Below the pieces are notes generated by a model, which saw nothing but the letters and a program-made list of their open reading frames with translations, had not been told where the DNA came from and did not search any database. From the NCBI GenBank assembly GCA_036898135.1, contig CM072525.1:54590299-54654298 (forward strand): a stretch of DNA of 64,000 nucleotides, read 5' to 3'. Position 1 is the stretch's first letter; each line of letters begins with the position of its first letter. This DNA comes from Oncomelania hupensis (Eukaryota; Mollusca; Gastropoda; Littorinimorpha; Pomatiopsidae). A program made the position numbers and the translations under genes. Below, piece after piece: positions 32,921 to 43,629 of this stretch.

Positions 32921-35900
32921 TTACTGGGCGGGGACGAATTCTGGTGCTGTGGCCCTTAGTTGTGTTGGGTGGGCGACAGCTGCTGTGTCCTCCACGAGAT
33001 GGCGACTGAGGTAGTCGGCTCCGTGGTTCTCTTTGCCGGGGATGTACTCGATCTGGAATGAGTATGCTTGAAGGGTGAGTGCCCATCGCATCAGGCGAGA
33101 GTTCAAAGACTTGGAGGCTGCCAGGAACGATAGTGGTTGATGGTCCACCTGAACTGTGAAGTGGGTCCCATACAGGTAGAGTTGAAATTTCTGTATGGCC
33201 CAGACTAGTCCAAGACATTCTTTCTCCGACGTGGCGTAGTGGGTCTCGGCGGGTCTCAATTTTCTGCTGGCGTAGGCGACAGGGAATAGCGTCTCTGCAT
33301 TCCTGGGGTCGCGCTGTAGCAGTACGGCTCCGAGGCCTAAGTCGCTTGCGTCGGTGCGAAGAACGAACGGCTGAGTCAAATCGGGTAGGTGGAGTACTGG
33401 CGCCGATGTCATTCTGTCCTTGAGTGTTTGGAATGCCGTCTCACATTCCGCTGTCCATACGACTTTGTCCGGGGCGATTTTCCGGGTTCCATTTGTCAGT
33501 GGCACGGCGATGCTGTTGTAGTTGGGGATGAACTTCTGGTAGAAGCCGCAGAGTCCTAGAAACGACTGTACTTCCTTTTTGGTCTTGGGCCTAGGAGCGT
33601 CGAGTAGGCGTTTCACTGTCTTCTCTACCGGCCGCAGGCTTCCTTGACTTATGGTGTGTCCCAGAAATTCTAGCTCGGTGAATCCAATCTGACATTTGGT
33701 GGGTCTTGCCGTCAATCCCGTGTCTCTGAGGCGGGCGAGTAGTTGTTGTAGGAGCGTGAAATGTTCCTCCCACGTAGGTGTTGCGATGAGGATGTCGTCC
33801 ATAAACGAATGTAGGTGCTCGCTGCTCAGGGGTGCCAGGAGTTTTCGCATCATGGCACTGAAGATGCTGGGTGCGTTGTGGAGTCCGAATGGAAGCACGT
33901 TGAACTCGAAGTGTCCTTCCATAGTGCTAAACGCTAGGTACTTTCGGACTTGTGGTTGCACTGGTATCTGGTAGTATCCTTTGCTGATGTCGATGCGTGA
34001 GAAGTACTTTGCTCGCTGTAGCTTGGCAAATAGGTCTGTCTGGTCCGGGAGTGGCTCTGGCTGGAACTGCGTTACGGCATTCAACAGTCTGAAGTCGATG
34101 CACAGTCGATGCTCTCCGTTGGGTTTTCGCAACAATACCGTGCCCGCGCTGTAGGGTGAAGTAGACTCTGAGATGATTCCGGCTGCCAGTAAGGTGTCTA
34201 TCTCTTCCTTGATGGCTCGCTGCTGAGACAGTGGCATCGGGTAGAGCTTCTGGCGGACGGGTGTTGGGTCGGTCACCGTTAAGGTTACTTCGACGAGGTC
34301 TGTCCTCCCTGGTCGGTCTGTTAGCACAGTCTGATGTTGTCGAATGACCTGTAGTACTTGCTGTTGCTGTTTAGCGGCTAGGTCTCCGTTGAGTATCACG
34401 TCTTTGTAGGTTTCTTTGGAGTGTAGGGGGTACTCTACTGCATTGGTCTCCATGCTTTCTCCTTCTTCCGCGATGGCGATGGCTAACAAGTTGTGAGTGC
34501 TGGGGGTCGCTGGTCTGTCCGTATACTTCTTGAGGAGATTGATGTGGTGGTATCGGGCTCTCCCGTTCACCTCTACTTGGTAGACTGTCTTGGATTTCTT
34601 GGCAGTCACCCGGTACGGTCCTCTCCAAGCGATGTCCAGCTTGTTGGTTCCACTTGGAAGTAAGAGTAGCACTTGATCGCCGACTTGCAGTTCTCTGTCC
34701 TTCGCGTGGCGGTTGTAGTACTTCGCCTGACGGGCTCTTGCCTTCTTCAGTGCTTCACCAGCTTTCTTCCACGTTGCTTTGAGGGTTTCCTGCAGGTCTG
34801 CGACGTACTTGGTGGCACCTCTTGGTGTGTCGTCTATCTTGGCCTCCGTCCAACTTCTGCGTAGGGCTTCTAGCGGTCCTGCTAGAGGTCTGCCGAATAG
34901 CAATGTTGACGGGGTGTAGCCTGTGGCTGCATGGGGCGTTTCTCGGTATGCGAACAGTGCCGCATTCACGTAGGTGTCCCACGCTTCTGGTTTGTCGTCG
35001 GCGACTTTCCTGAGGATGGTGAGAAGGGTTCCATTCAGTCTTTCTACTTGTCCGTTGCTGGCTGGGTGGTATGGTGGTGTGCGAATGTGATGAACTTGTA
35101 TCAACTCGAACACGTCTTGCATCAGGCGGCCGGTGAACTGAGATCCGTTGTCCGTTCTAATGCTGTCCGGGAATCCGACTCTGGTAAAGATGGCGATGAG
35201 TGCATCTGCAATCTTCTTGGTGTCGATCGCTGGCAACGGGACTGCTTCGCACCACATCGTACATGCGTCGACGAGTGTGAGTAGAAATCTGTTCCTCTTC
35301 TTGGTCATGGGCAGTGGTCCTACTATGTCTACTGAGACTTGCTGGAATGGCACGCCGACTACTACCGATGGTCCTAAGGTAACTGGTACGGTGTGATGTC
35401 GCGGGGAATATCGTTGACATTGGTGGCAAGATTTCACGTAGCGCTTGACATCCTCCGTGATTCCTGGCCAATAGTAGTGTGCGCTGATTCTCTGCACTGT
35501 GGCTCCAATTCCCATGTGTCCGCTGAGTGGCATGCTGTGGCCTAGTTCTAGTACTTGGGCTCGAAGGGTGGCTGGTAGTACTAGTTGGGTGTGATCTCCA
35601 TCTCCTTGTCGATGTAGAACTCCCTCTTCCATGTAGAAGTCTCCCTTGTGCGGGGGTGTGTGCGCCTTGGGTAGCTTCTGGAAGCACTTCGCTATCGAGG
35701 TGTCTTCTTTCTGTGCTGTTTTGATCTCTTCGAGTCCTGGGTTTGGAGCGAACTCGGGCTGGGGTGGTTGGGTTTTAGCTTGGGCCCTGGTTTGCACTGC
35801 AGCTATCTCTACAGTGTTGGGGGGCGTGCCTAAGAACACATACCTACAACCTAGCACTAGATCATACAGGGGTTTCTGTAAAACAGCTGCTTGGATTCGT

Positions 35901-36394
35901 CCTGTGACGTACCTACTCTCTACTTCGATCCAAGCTATTGGGCAAGTAGTCGTCGGTTTCGTCAAGTCTGCTCCTTGTAAGTCGACTGTCTTGTCTGTCA
36001 AGTCCGCGCGCGATACAAGAGATTCGCTAACTATCGCGTCGTATGATAGACCTGTGTCATACAGACAGTTCGCTTCTTTTCCGTTGACCTTGACCGTGTC
36101 TGTCACCGATGGGTGATCTCCGATCGTGTGTGGCTTGTTACCGCTGCTTTGAGTTAGAACTCTGTGCGCTGGCCGGCTTTCGCGCTCTTCCCTACGTTGT
36201 GCGGCCAACTTGAAACATTCTGCGGTGGAGTGATTGTTTCTGTTGCAGAACGAACAATACCGTCTCTGTTCTGCGGGACCTCTTTTCCCGAATTCCGTGT
36301 TGGGTCCTTTATTTTGCCCAGGTCTGGGGTTATTCGGCTTATTCGCGGTGCGCTCTTCCCGGTTAGGGCTTCGTTTCTGTGCCTCTTTCCCGTT
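32921..36394 (-). CDS. Gypsy-2 pol: zinc knuckle, protease, integrase, reverse transcriptase, RNase H
   Basis: One open frame of about 1157 codons. Domains in order: CCHC knuckle CSFCNRNNHSTAEC, protease YDTGLS, integrase zinc domain and DDE core (SVDIVGP, RTDNGSQF, NGQVERLNG), GPY-like region, then reverse transcriptase (LLRKPNGEHRLCIDFR; KGYYQIPV; FMDDILIAT near 33800) and RNase H (VLRTDASDLGLGAVLL, VDHQPLSFL). Integrase upstream of RT is the order of the Gmr1-like branch of Ty3/Gypsy, opposite to ordinary Gypsy elements. The ORF is open throughout but its 5' end is missing, so the GTG-led start is only where the truncation falls. It could have supplied enzymes to Gypsy-1-like copies before truncation. 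Confidence 0.93.
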   Translation of the reverse strand, partial: NGKEAQKRSPNREERTANKPNNPRPGQNKGPNTEFGKRGPAEQRRYCSFCNRNNHSTAECFKLAAQRREERESRPAHRVLTQSSGNKPHTIGDHPSVTDTVKVNGKEANCLYDTGLSYDAIVSESLVSRADLTDKTVDLQGADLTKPTTTCPIAWIEVESRYVTGRIQAAVLQKPLYDLVLGCRYVFLGTPPNTVEIAAVQTRAQAKTQPPQPEFAPNPGLEEIKTAQKEDTSIAKCFQKLPKAHTPPHKGDFYMEEGVLHRQGDGDHTQLVLPATLRAQVLELGHSMPLSGHMGIGATVQRISAHYYWPGITEDVKRYVKSCHQCQRYSPRHHTVPVTLGPSVVVGVPFQQVSVDIVGPLPMTKKRNRFLLTLVDACTMWCEAVPLPAIDTKKIADALIAIFTRVGFPDSIRTDNGSQFTGRLMQDVFELIQVHHIRTPPYHPASNGQVERLNGTLLTILRKVADDKPEAWDTYVNAALFAYRETPHAATGYTPSTLLFGRPLAGPLEALRRSWTEAKIDDTPRGATKYVADLQETLKATWKKAGEALKKARARQAKYYNRHAKDRELQVGDQVLLLLPSGTNKLDIAWRGPYRVTAKKSKTVYQVEVNGRARYHHINLLKKYTDRPATPSTHNLLAIAIAEEGESMETNAVEYPLHSKETYKDVILNGDLAAKQQQQVLQVIRQHQTVLTDRPGRTDLVEVTLTVTDPTPVRQKLYPMPLSQQRAIKEEIDTLLAAGIISESTSPYSAGTVLLRKPNGEHRLCIDFRLLNAVTQFQPEPLPDQTDLFAKLQRAKYFSRIDISKGYYQIPVQPQVRKYLAFSTMEGHFEFNVLPFGLHNAPSIFSAMMRKLLAPLSSEHLHSFMDDILIATPTWEEHFTLLQQLLARLRDTGLTARPTKCQIGFTELEFLGHTISQGSLRPVEKTVKRLLDAPRPKTKKEVQSFLGLCGFYQKFIPNYNSIAVPLTNGTRKIAPDKVVWTAECETAFQTLKDRMTSAPVLHLPDLTQPFVLRTDASDLGLGAVLLQRDPRNAETLFPVAYASRKLRPAETHYATSEKECLGLVWAIQKFQLYLYGTHFTVQVDHQPLSFLAASKSLNSRLMRWALTLQAYSFQIEYIPGKENHGADYLSRHLVEDTAAVAHPTQLRATAPEFVPAQ

Positions 36395-36419
36395 AGCCAC
36401 ATTCTTTGTTTCCAGTCTC

Positions 36420-39400
36420 TAAACTGTAATCGACATTTATTGCCTGTTATCCCGGGATTTCATTATCCCCCTGTATACACCACAGACGAAAACGACAAAG
36501 TTTTCGTCTCCACCTACATCCGGTTGGGATTGAGAGCCGTTGACCTCGGCCCCGTGGACGAGGGTGAAGGCGGCGGATTCACTTCTGTTGTACGAGTGGA
36601 CCTAGAGGGACGCAACTCTCTTTATTCTATTAACATACTTAATTATTATAATCCACGTCGCTGTAGAGACTTCACTTGGTTGATCCCCGTGGTGGCGGAC
36701 GGAGACTGGCTAGTTGTGGGAGATTTTAATAGGCGAGATGGTAGATGGGAGGAGGGCTTCTCGTCCTTTTCCTCTTCCATAGGCGGTTTTCTGTTAGAGT
36801 CTTCTCTGACTGTTCTAAACGATGGCTCATTCACAAGAGTCCCTGATAGATCTGATCATGCCAGGTCCGCCATTGATCTGAGCCTCGCAACTCCTAATTT
36901 AGTCCCTGGGCTAAGTTGGTCGGTTTCCTGTGAGCCGGCCTTCTCGGATCATCTTCCTATTATTATACAGTTCGATGGATCTCCCATTGTCCCGGCCCCC
37001 GGGCCTGTTCGTGTTCGTTGGGACCGCGTTGATTGGGAGCTGTATGCTAGCCATCTGGACAATTTCAAATTGGATGTTGATCTCTCTATTGAAGAGACAG
37101 AGCGCTCCTTGCGCACTGCTATGACATCTTCACTTGCCTTGGCTGCACCTGTCTCCCGTGGCAGATCCTCGGCCGTTCCTAGACCATGGTGGTCGGAGGC
37201 CTGTCGCGAGGCAGTCTCCGCCAAACGTCGAGCCTTCAGGAAGTACAAACAATTAAATAATCCAGAGACATATGCCCATATGCGAGCAACCAAAATGTCC
37301 GCGAAAAAGATCATCGCAGCGGCTAAAAGGGAGCACGCACTTTCTAAAATGTCTTCCTCTATCCCTATCGGTACCATCTGGGAAAATGTTAAAAAGATAC
37401 GAGGAACCTATCGACCTATGGATCCAGTACTGACTGATGGATCACGCACTTTTATTACCGCTGAGGACAAGGCAGAGGCCTTTCGTTCCCAATTTCTTGC
37501 GGCAGGTGATGGGTCTTGCTTGTCCCCTGAAAAGAGACTAGGGAGATCTGCCTTTGAGGCTACCTTCCCGCCTGAGCCCTCCCCGGGAATACCTGACCGT
37601 CCACTTACTATGGTAGAACTAGCACGGGCCATTCGAGCTTCGTCGGTCAAGAAAAATGCAGGTCCAGATGGCATTTATATGCTTATGTTATCTAAGGCAC
37701 CACCTTCTTTTAAATCTATTTTACTCGCTCATTTTAATAAATGCTATGCGTCTGGGACCATTCCAGACGTCTGGCGTGAGGCAACTGTCGTCCCTGTACC
37801 CAAACAGGGCAAACCTAGAAATAATATTAATAGTTATAGACCTATATCTTTGACCTCAGTTGTTTGCAAAATCTATGAACGAATGGTCAAAGCCCGTTTG
37901 GAAGTATTCTGTGCACAGAACAATATTATACCTTCATTCCAGGCTGGGTTTCGTCGCGGTCGTAGTATTGCTGACCACCTGGTCCGGATAAACGAACATA
38001 TCAGAAGAGCTCTGCAGCGACGCAGGTCTGTCCTTACATGCTTTTTTGATATATCGAAAGCATTCGATTCTATCTGGCACGTGGGACTTCAGAATCGTCT
38101 CCGCACCTTGGGAGTTGACTCCTCCACCAGGGCTTTCGTGGCTGAGTTCCTGCGCGACCGTAGATTCAGAGTTCTTTGGAATAATACGCTCTCTGATCTC
38201 GGTACTCTCTCAATGGGAGTCCCGCAGGGGTCAGTCATTGCCCCGCTCCTCTTTACAATAGCACTCTCAGGAGTTGGGTTACACCTATCGCATGCATCGG
38301 TTCTTACGATGTATGCTGATGACATCGCCCTTTGGCGTTCCTCCAGTGGTCGTTCGGTGAGTCTTAAGAGCCGTTTCTTTCGCAAAGATTTTGAGGCATT
38401 TCAGTCTGATGTTAATTCTATTTATTCTGACTTGAGTGAGATAGGCCTGGCTTTGGCCCCCACCAAGACAGTTTTTGTCCCTTTTTGTTCTCGCTGGGAC
38501 CCAGGCTTTAACACTCTGACTGTAAAGGTAGCCGGCATGCCAGTTGGTGCTTCAAAGCGGGTTAGGTACCTCGGATTCATATTACAGCAAAATGGAAACT
38601 ATGGTGCCCATGTAGAACGTAACTACTCTAGTGCTGCTAGAGCCATTTCTATAATAAAAACTGTTAAACGTTTCTCTTGGGGTTCTGACCCGAAAACTCT
38701 GGTAAATTTGGTCATTTCTCTCGTCAGGTCTCGCCTCTCCTTTGGGGCGGAGTTGATGTATGATCTACCTGAGCGTCTTATTTCTAAGTTGGAGAGACTC
38801 GAAGGTGTGGCACTTCGGTTCGCTCTTTCTTTGTCTCCTGCTGCTCCTCTTCCTCTGGTTTATCGGCTGGCTGGGCTGGTGCCACTTAGGTTCTATTTTT
38901 CTCAGCTGTGTGCCTCTTATGTTGTCCGAGCAGGGCGGGTTGGTAACTCTACCGCGGCTGAACTCGAACCACAATTTATGTGGCCTATTGCTCGTTGTCC
39001 TAAAATCGGCATTGCCGAGTCTATAGCTAAAGCATTGGGTGATTCCTTCCCTCGTTTGGCCCGAGTGGAGCCGGTTCCCCCTCCTCGTCCTCCTTGGGAG
39101 CCGCTTCCTCCTGTTTTTATGGCAGGTGAGGGAATCCTCACTCGTACTCACGATCTATCCATACTTACTACCGTATCTCGTGAACTTATTGATTCTCTTT
39201 CTGATACCGTATGCATTTATACTGACGGCTCAGTACTTGAAAGTGTAGCCGCCGGGTACGGTTTCCACGTCAATGGAGGCAGCTCCAGTTCTGGAGGTCT
39301 TCCTCCTGGGGTCATCTACCTTAACTTGCGAGCTGGTTGCCATCAGGGAGGCCTTGCGGGGTGTGTTGGTTAGCGAGATTCCCCGAGTCAGTCGTACACC

Positions 39401-40067
39401 GATCTCTATTATGACCGACTCACTGGGTTCTCTCCAGTGTATCGGGGGGGGGGGGGGGGGACTCTGTCAGTCCCGCCCAGTCATTCTGGACTCTATTTTG
39501 AACTCGGTTCACAAACTTGCCGAATTTGGTATCCCAGTTCATTTTTACTGGGTTCCATCACACGTAGGACTTGTGGGTAATGAGAGGGCCGATCGGGCGG
39601 CTGCTTCAGCCTCAGCCGGTATGGCTGACTTTTCATCTCTCATACTCCCTTCTTGCTCTGAAGTATATTCCCGGGTGAAACGGAAGCTCCTTGACAGTTG
39701 GGATGCTTACTTTACTTCTTGGTGCGGGGCTAGGTGGGAGCTTGTTCTCCTTAAGAGGCATCATCCTGCTCCCCTTTACCTTTCTTGCCCCTCACACCTG
39801 AAGAGTATTGCTCTAAGAATCTGCTCAGGTCTTACAATCGCTTCTTTTGCTCCCAGACATTGCATCTGTGGAGATGATCTTGACTTTGAGCACTGTATTC
39901 TGGCTTGTCCCTTGCTCGCAGATGAATTCTCCGAAGTTAGGGTTGCCTGCCACATGGCTGGTCTGGGGGCCCATTTACCGGATTTGGTCGCATATGCGCT
40001 GTCTACTGATATTGGCCTCCTTGTCAAGGCAGCCAAGAGTGTTTATAGCTTTGAGAATGCTGGGAAA
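36420..40067 (+). pseudogene. LINE E3 ORF2: endonuclease, reverse transcriptase, RNase H, Cys-rich tail
   Basis: The endonuclease C-terminal two thirds includes GDFNRRDGRW (about 36719) and SDHLPIIIQ (about 36946). Reverse transcriptase blocks are GFRRGRSIADH (about 37948), FFDISKAFDSIW (about 38043), GVPQGSVIAPLLF (about 38216) and YADDIALW (about 38312). RNase H begins with YTDGSVLES (about 39220). A frame change falls between about 39280 and 39370; the rest (CELVAIREAL, MTDSLGSL, WVPSHVGLVGNERAD, CICGDDLDFEHC) is read from 39273 to 40067. A run of 17 G (39444-39460) expands the RNase H linker. Apart from the missing N-terminus and one frameshift it is intact, the best-preserved I-like LINE here. 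The apparent ORF that begins at 36164 joins antisense Gypsy-2 sequence to E3 and is artificial. Confidence 0.92.
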
Positions 40068-40070
40068 TAG

Positions 40071-40890
40071 TTTATTTAGCGACTACATCGGAGAGTTTTT
40101 CCTGGGGGTTTAAGTCCATTGATTGTCACATAGGGTATGCATATCACCATGTACGGGTGTTGCGTACGTATTCAGTTGAGCGTTCGCTCCTGATTTTTGT
40201 AGGGTCACTATGTATTTATTTTATTTTGGATCCTAGATCCTTTAGAATAATGCCAGCACCTAGCATCTTGAACTTTTTTGAGTAAGCTGCTATATCCTAT
40301 TTGCAGGATTTTATTGAGTATATTTGATGCATTTATTTGGATTTTATCTATAACGTATTTAGTAATGTGTTTTAGATTGGTGGATGTGTGTATGAGTGTG
40401 ATTTTCTTTTATATTTATTTTTAATTTCATTTTATGGTATTTTTATCATTATAGCCATATATAGGCTTTTTAAAGGTTTATTTTGGTCCTGAGGGGATTT
40501 TTACCTTTTAACCCATAACGTTTTAACCTTATCTTTTTGTCATACAAGCTTTATGAAATGACTACCTGCTGGATGGTTGACACCTTTTTGCTATAGTGTC
40601 CCTGTTAGTGCTTTTGGCCAGGTAAATACGCCTCCTCTTCCCCTAGATCGCCGAGCTTGTTTAGTTTTTGATCTGATAATTTTCTAGTTCTTAACTTTAG
40701 ATAACCCAATAGGTTAGATACAGTTTTTCCTGACTATATATCTTTATTCCCACTGAAAGTCGCAGCTGCGCTGCGCGCTCCTTAGCATTTTTTATATTTC
40801 TAAGTGAATTCTTATTACAACTTAACTTGTCTTCTCCTTGTCCCCTATACGCTTTTGTGTCCGGGGACGTTAATTTAATTAAAAAAAATA
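40071..40890 (+). other. LINE E3 3' UTR
   Basis: AT-rich non-coding sequence, ending in the terminal hairpin and an A-rich tail (TTAATTAAAAAAAATAAATT). Confidence 0.75.
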
Positions 40891-41096
40891 AATTAAAAAA
40901 AAGAAGGTAGAGTGGCGCAAATAATCCACAGATGTGAAGAATATAAGTAAGTATTGTTTGCGTCAATAATATCTTTACATTACTCATTAACGAATGCTAC
41001 ATGTATATTACTTCTCATATCACTTACACTTACATGTACAAGTGTGTGTGTGTGGAATTGGATGTGGGTGAAGAGCGTGAGTGATTTACGTCTTAT
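40891..41096. other. Short non-coding interval
   Basis: Nothing recognised apart from a short (GT)n at about 41041-41054. Confidence 0.4.
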
Positions 41097-41105
41097 ATCA
41101 CTTAC

Positions 41106-43620
41106 TCACGAAGAAAGGACATAGTCATAGTGCAAGGCGACTGGAATGCCAAGGTTGGCCAAGATGCGCACCACAACTGGGGAGACACATGTGGACCACA
41201 CTGCAACAACGAGACAAATGACAGGGGTCTGAGACTCTTGGAGTTTGCCAGATACAACAATCTGGTACTGGCAAACACGCTTGGTCTCCACAAAAACTCC
41301 AGACGATGGACATGGCACAGTCCTGGCGGGGAGCATCACAACCAAATAGACTACATCATGGTCAAGAAACGCTTCAGATCAAGCATCAACATTGGCAGGA
41401 CACGCACTTTTCCAGGAGCAGACATCGGAAGTGACCACGATCTCGTGATGATGTCTTTCCGGCTCCACTTGAAGAGAGTAAATACAGCAAAGTGCACTAG
41501 ACTGAAGTTCGACCTGGACAAACTGCAAGACCCGGAGGTGGCAGAACTATTTCAGGCCACAATTGGAGGGAAATTTGCACCACTGCTCATTTTGGGGGCT
41601 GGTGAAGTAGATGTCAACACCATGACCACCACCTTCAACTCAGCTGTGACAGATGCCGCCACTGAGATCCTTGGCAAGCACCGACCAAAGAAGAAGCCGT
41701 GGATCACACCTGAACTTTTGGATCTGTGTGATAAACGAAGAGAGATAAAAAAAAAGAACACCTCACAGGGAGCTGATGTCTACCGAAAAATCAACAATGA
41801 CATCCGAAAAGGCATGCGCACAGCAAAGGAGAACTGGATAGAAGATCAATGCCAGGAAATAGAGAACAGTCTGAACAAGAACAACAGCAAGAAGGCCTAC
41901 CAGACTGTGAAGCGGCTGACAAGTGTCAAACAGCCCAAAGTCTCCACGATCCAAAGCAAGTCTGGCATATGCCTTACAGAAGAACAAGAAGTCTTGGACA
42001 GATGGACAGAGTACTGCTCTGACCTTTACAACAACCATACACCAAATGGAGACCCATCAGTTCTAGCATGTCCCCGAGAACAGAGAAGAAGAAATCCTCC
42101 CAATTCTCCGGGAAGAAGTTGAGGCAGCAGTGCAATCGCTAAAGAAAGGGAAGTCAGCGGGAGTGGACAACATACCCGCGGAACTGCTACAAGCAGGAGG
42201 AGAAGCGATGATTGATGCCCTCACCATTATCTGTAACAAGATCTGGCAGAGTGGGGAGTGGCCTATACCATGGACCCAGTGCTTGTCATAACCTTCAGGA
42301 GTGTGAAAATTACCGCACCATCAGCCTCATCATCATCCCAGCAAGGTCCTCCTGAAAATAATACTCAACAGGTTGAAACCCCAAGCTGAACAAATCATAG
42401 CTGAAGAACAAGCAGGATTCAGGGCAGGGCGAAGTACCACTGAACAGATTTTCAACCTCAGAATAATCTGTGAGAAATACCTACAGCACCAACAACATCT
42501 ATATCATGTGTTCATAGACTTCAAGAAAACGTTTGACCGAGTCTGGCATGCAGCTCTATGGGCAACAATGAAAGTGTAAACATCAGCCCTAAAATTATTG
42601 AAGTCATCAAAAGCCTGTATGACAAGGCTACCAGTGCAGTCCTCCACAACAGCGCCATCGGGAACTGGTTCAGAATAACAATCGGTGTGCGTCAATGATG
42701 CCTACTCTCTCCAACACTCTTCAACATCTTCTTAGAGCGCATCATGTCAGATGCCCTTGCAGACCATGAAGGCACAGTCAGCATAGGGGGTAGAGCAATC
42801 TTCGTTTTGCAGATGACATCGATGGATTGGCTGGAGAGGAACAAGAACTTGAACAGCTGGTACAGAGGCTTGACACCCCTCCAGAGCCTATGGAATGGAA
42901 ATAAGTGCAGAGAAGACCAAAATGATGACCAACAACACCAATGGCATCAATACGGACATAAAGTCCATGGCCCATCCCTCAACACAGTGCATAGCTTCAA
43001 ATATTTAGGAGCTATTGTATCAGACAATGGGTCCCGACAGGAAGTCCTCTCCAGGATCGCACAAACAACTGCTGCCCTGACAAGGTTGAAGCCCATTTGG
43101 AAAGACAGGACCATCAGTCTACATTCCAAAGTAAGACTGCTGCGCGCCCTTGTCATCTCCATCTTCCTATATGCTTGCGAAGCATGGACCCTCACAGCAG
43201 ATCTCCAACGAAGAATACAAAGCATGGAGATGAGGTGCTACAGAAGACTTCTGGGCATTTCCTATACCCAACACATCACCAACGATGAAGTCCGACAGAC
43301 CATCACACAAGCCATTGGACAACACGATGACCTGCTAACAGTGGTGAAGAAATGGAAACTCCGATGGTATGGCCACGTCACCAGATCATCAGGCCTTGCA
43401 AGGACTATTCTGCAAGGCACAGTGCAAGGAGGTAGAAGAAGAGGGAGACCGAAAAAGAGGTGGGAGGACAACATTCGAGAATGGACTGGTTTGACACTGA
43501 GCGAAGCCATCACGGCTGCTGAGGACAGAGAAAGAAAGAAAGATGGAGTATGCTGGTTAAACGATCATCTGTGGTGCCCCTACGACCTTCGGGTTACGGG
43601 ACAGGATAGGATAGGATAGG
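41106..43620 (+). mobile_element. B3: 5'-truncated RTE-like LINE with TSD
   Basis: It is flanked by the 9-bp TSD ATCACTTAC at 41097-41105 and 43621-43629. It starts within the endonuclease, includes reverse transcriptase and the C-terminal region, and ends with a (GGATA)n tail. No RNase H is present. The overall content and the 3.3-kb length of sister copy B4 fit RTE-type LINEs. Confidence 0.88.
41112..43600 (+). pseudogene. B3 ORF: endonuclease (partial) and reverse transcriptase, broken
   Basis: The APE-type endonuclease part contains VQGDWNAKVG (about 41130), HHNQIDYIMV (about 41335) and GSDHDLVMM (about 41428). The frame is open to 42122 and then shifts several times. RT pieces include EEQAGFRAGRSTTEQIF (about 42400), VFIDFKKTFDRVWH (about 42508) and a damaged polymerase box near 42810, where B4 has FADDIDGLAG. 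The C-terminal region is open again (SIFLYACEAWTLTADLQRRI; RRLLGISYTQHI; KRWEDNIREWTGL). Several small deletions relative to B4 lie between 42260 and 42960. Inactive. Confidence 0.88.
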
Positions 43621-43629
43621 ATCACTTAC

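Larger units (their letters stand above)
31681..36400 (-). mobile_element. Gypsy-2: Gmr1-like Ty3/Gypsy retrotransposon, 5' truncated, with intact INT-RT-RH
   Basis: The 3' LTR is at 31681-32753 and the internal region reaches 36400, where gag is cut just before its zinc knuckle. The 5' LTR and most of gag are absent; I-like LINE E3 starts at the same junction. The pol region is nearly identical to Gypsy-1 where they overlap, yet the LTRs differ at roughly one site in ten and Gypsy-2 lacks the intron-like segment. Confidence 0.92.
36401..40890 (+). mobile_element. LINE E3: 5'-truncated I-like non-LTR retrotransposon
   Basis: It runs from inside the endonuclease domain to the terminal hairpin GTCCCCTATACGC...GTCCGGGGAC (40847-40870) and an A-rich tail. 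It abuts the truncated 5' side of Gypsy-2 at about 36400. No Gypsy sequence resumes after its tail, so it is not a simple insertion into Gypsy-2. Confidence 0.88.

Noticed and set aside
36164..39373. A 1069-codon ORF apparently starting in Gypsy-2
   Set aside because: Its first ~80 codons are the antisense of Gypsy-2 gag, joined by chance to the E3 endonuclease. It is not a real protein start.
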